The position numbers and the translations under genes were made by a program. A stretch of DNA of 64,000 bases. It comes from Pythium myriotylum. Taxonomy: Eukaryota > Oomycota > Peronosporomycetes > Pythiales > Pythiaceae. The DNA is taken from contig JALJCQ010000004.1 of assembly GCA_023091665.1 (NCBI GenBank), forward strand, positions 434,001-498,000. Direction: 5' to 3'. Every line of letters begins with the position of its first letter. Positions within the stretch are counted from its first letter, which is position 1. The notes below the pieces were generated by a model that did not search any database, was not told the origin of the DNA, and worked only from the letters and a program-made list of their open reading frames with translations. Of this stretch, positions 62,126 through 64,000 are shown one piece after another.

Positions 62126-63774
62126 TCAGGCAAACTTGACCTCCTCGCTGACACGCTTTTCGACCGCGTTCCAAAATGCGCAACGTTCTGGATGTCCGGG
62201 CAAATGCTTGCCGTTCGTCTCGATCATAAGTTCTGGTTGAATCACGAGCTGTTGCTTCGCTGTGTCGTACAGAGGCCACGGGATTGTCGTGGACCTTGTG
62301 CCTTCTTCGTCCCCGTTTGGAGATCCAGAGATGGCAAAGTTCGTCCAGTACTTTTGGACGTATCCCACGACGGTCTTCGTTTCCTCGTCTCCTGGGAGGG
62401 CGCGTTCAAGGTTGAATACGTACGGCACGTCCTTGGCGTGGATAGTTAGGGGATGGCCGAACTCGTAGGAAACATGGTTGAAGCGGTAGTGGTATGTCGG
62501 CGCTGACAATGTCGTCTCGGCCAGGTTGCTCGGGCAAGCTCCGTCAGCACACACTTCAGTTTCAACGATACTCAGAGTTGCAAGCTTGTCCGAGAGCTGT
62601 TCGCTTGGACAAACAAAGATCACATCACCAAATACCTCGGCGGCACGGTGGTGAGGGGTTGCGAACGCCGACGCCGGATACAAGTCCATGACGCGCTCAT
62701 ATTCACGCTCAGTGAGATGCGAGAAGCGGGTACGCACATGAGCCTCGAATTTGTCAGCCTGAGCAGTTTCGAAAGTGAAGACCCAGCCCTCATCGGTATT
62801 GGAACCAATGATCGTCGGCACACGAGAGATCTTGCCGGCAAGTAGGCGCTGGATGGGCATTTCCTTCATGAACACGCCATCCACAGTCGCAATCCATTGC
62901 AGCATTCCACCCGCTGCGAAAATCGAAGAAGCATCTGCCGCTCGGAGGCACTCCAATGTGTTTTTCGATCCTTCGCATCCCACACCCTTGGCGATCGTTG
63001 CAGTGTTTTGCTCTTGGACCTCTGGTGTTGCTGTGTCGTGGACGGTGGTGTATCCTCCGCTTTGCATAATCGCTCGCTGGAAGAGTTGCTGGTCTCCATC
63101 GCGCGCAAGCATGTGCATAGCCACAGACATGGATCCTGCGCTTTCCCCAAATGCTGTGATCTGCTCCGGGTCTCCACCGAAGAACTCGATATGTTGTTTG
63201 ACCCACTGGAATGCGACCTCTTGGTCTCGAAGCCCGAAGTTCGCACCATCTCCTTCTCTCAAGATTTCCGCGTTAGAGAAGAAGCCGAAGACACCGAGAC
63301 GGTAATTAAAGTTGACCACAATTGCTTTCTCCTTGGCGGCAGCCACCAGGTTTGTGCCTTCCTCCGTGTTGGATGTACCGGAGACGAAGGCGCCTCCGTG
63401 GATCCACACCATCACTGGTAGCTTCGAATCGCGTGTGGTGTCCGCAGGCTTGAAGACATTTAGAAAGAGACAATCTTCGGACGGTGGAAGCTTGGCAAAT
63501 GGGGGGGGTGGTACATCTCCACATAGTAGCAGATGCTTCCGTATTTGGTCGCGTCCACATCTCCTGTCACTGGCTTGAGTGTTGTCTGCTTCCAGCGCCT
63601 CTCGCCAACTGGAGGCTCGGCATACGGAATTCCTCGGAAGACGTGGACAGCATTTCCTGCAACGTTGGTCTCGACCTTGCCTGTGATCTTCGATCCGTTG
63701 GGGAGAGTGACCGAGGGCGACGCCGAGGTCGCGACGGCGCCGATGACTAGAAAACTGAGGAGCGAGACAAGCAT
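62126..63774 (-). pseudogene. secreted type-B carboxylesterase F (frameshift in C8 run)
   Basis: From the ATG at 63774 the N-terminal frame encodes a signal peptide (MLVSLLSFLVIGAVATSA) and FRGIPYAEPPVGERRW. At 63501-63508, an 8-base C run on the minus strand, the frame changes by one base. Beyond it the second frame resumes with PSEDCLFLNVFKPADTT and continues uninterrupted to the stop: WIHGGAFVSG, TAFGESAGSMS, GSNTDEGWVF (acidic Glu) and TIHAKDVPYVFN. A small Cys-containing insertion (ETEVCADGACPS) near the last third is unique in this cluster. Apart from the homopolymer the gene is intact, so either a sequencing error or a very young pseudogene. Confidence 0.85.
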
Positions 63775-63783
63775 CCGACGAGG

Positions 63784-63798
63784 AAGATTGGGAAATGG
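63784..63798 (-). promoter_or_regulatory. oomycete-type initiator of esterase F
   Basis: Minus-strand CCATTTCCCAATCTT fits CATTYYNCAWT and lies 10-24 bp before the ATG. Confidence 0.55.
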
Positions 63799-64000
63799 AT
63801 GAAGTGAAGACGGGTGTACAGTACGGTACACTGAGTTGGTCACTGTGACAAGTTCGTCCACTTGAAGATTGACGATTGGAACAATCAGATTAGGGGGATG
63901 GACTGGATTGTGGTCTTTGTCGGCGGTACCTTGGTCCCGACAGAATATGGAAATTGTGATAAAGTATAGAATTGGGATAAGAGAACTCTTTAAGATTGTT

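Overview
The window is eukaryotic nuclear DNA, most likely from an oomycete (Pythium/Phytophthora-type). It is GC-rich and gene-dense at the left. Introns are short (62-88 bp) with GT..AG ends. Intergenic gaps are small, 5' UTRs look very short, and several genes carry a start-proximal motif close to the oomycete initiator consensus (GCTCATTYYNCAWTTT). Nothing prokaryotic, no tRNA or rRNA and no CRISPR array was seen.

Region 1 (1-22.9 kb) is conserved housekeeping sequence. In order it holds: an SR-rich WD40 protein (5' end outside the window), a coiled-coil protein with three exons, a RING-H2 E3 ligase, a 1500-residue ankyrin/anoctamin-like protein with a C-terminal zinc motif, a homocysteine S-methyltransferase, an unrecognised multi-pass membrane protein, two tandem MFS transporters, a UFD1-UBX-UBA protein, and the exosome subunit RRP42.

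Region 2 (22.4-29.1 kb) is a large near-perfect palindrome. Two 2879-bp arms (22375-25253 and 26179-29057) lie in inverted orientation around a 925-bp spacer with no indel between them. Each arm holds the 5' part of RRP42 (complete only on the left), a decayed scrap of carboxylesterase gene and a full FAD monooxygenase gene. The right arm ends in a 34-bp snap-back hairpin fused directly to a truncated carboxylesterase.

Region 3 (29.6-49.1 kb) is nested mobile DNA. A 5'-truncated LINE fragment (29619-30197, 15-bp target duplication) is followed by 2.4 kb of hairpin-rich spacer. Next comes a full-length LINE on the minus strand (32647-49050, 13-bp target duplication) with ORF1, which includes a CCHC knuckle and an OTU-like protease domain, and ORF2 (APE endonuclease, RT, RNase H). 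A 7161-bp Gypsy LTR element with a chromodomain (36396-43556, 303-bp LTRs, 5-bp target duplication TATCT) is inserted in ORF2 between endonuclease and RT. Both elements carry disabling mutations.

Region 4 (49.7-64 kb) is a family of six secreted type-B carboxylesterases. Two form a second near-perfect palindrome (57924-59392 / 59570-61038). A third shares a 587-bp, almost identical block with them although its remaining sequence diverges, which points to gene conversion. One member has a frameshift in a C8 run. The two palindromes, the conversion block, the esterase scraps and many short perfect hairpins suggest that this segment is actively reshaped by inverted duplication.
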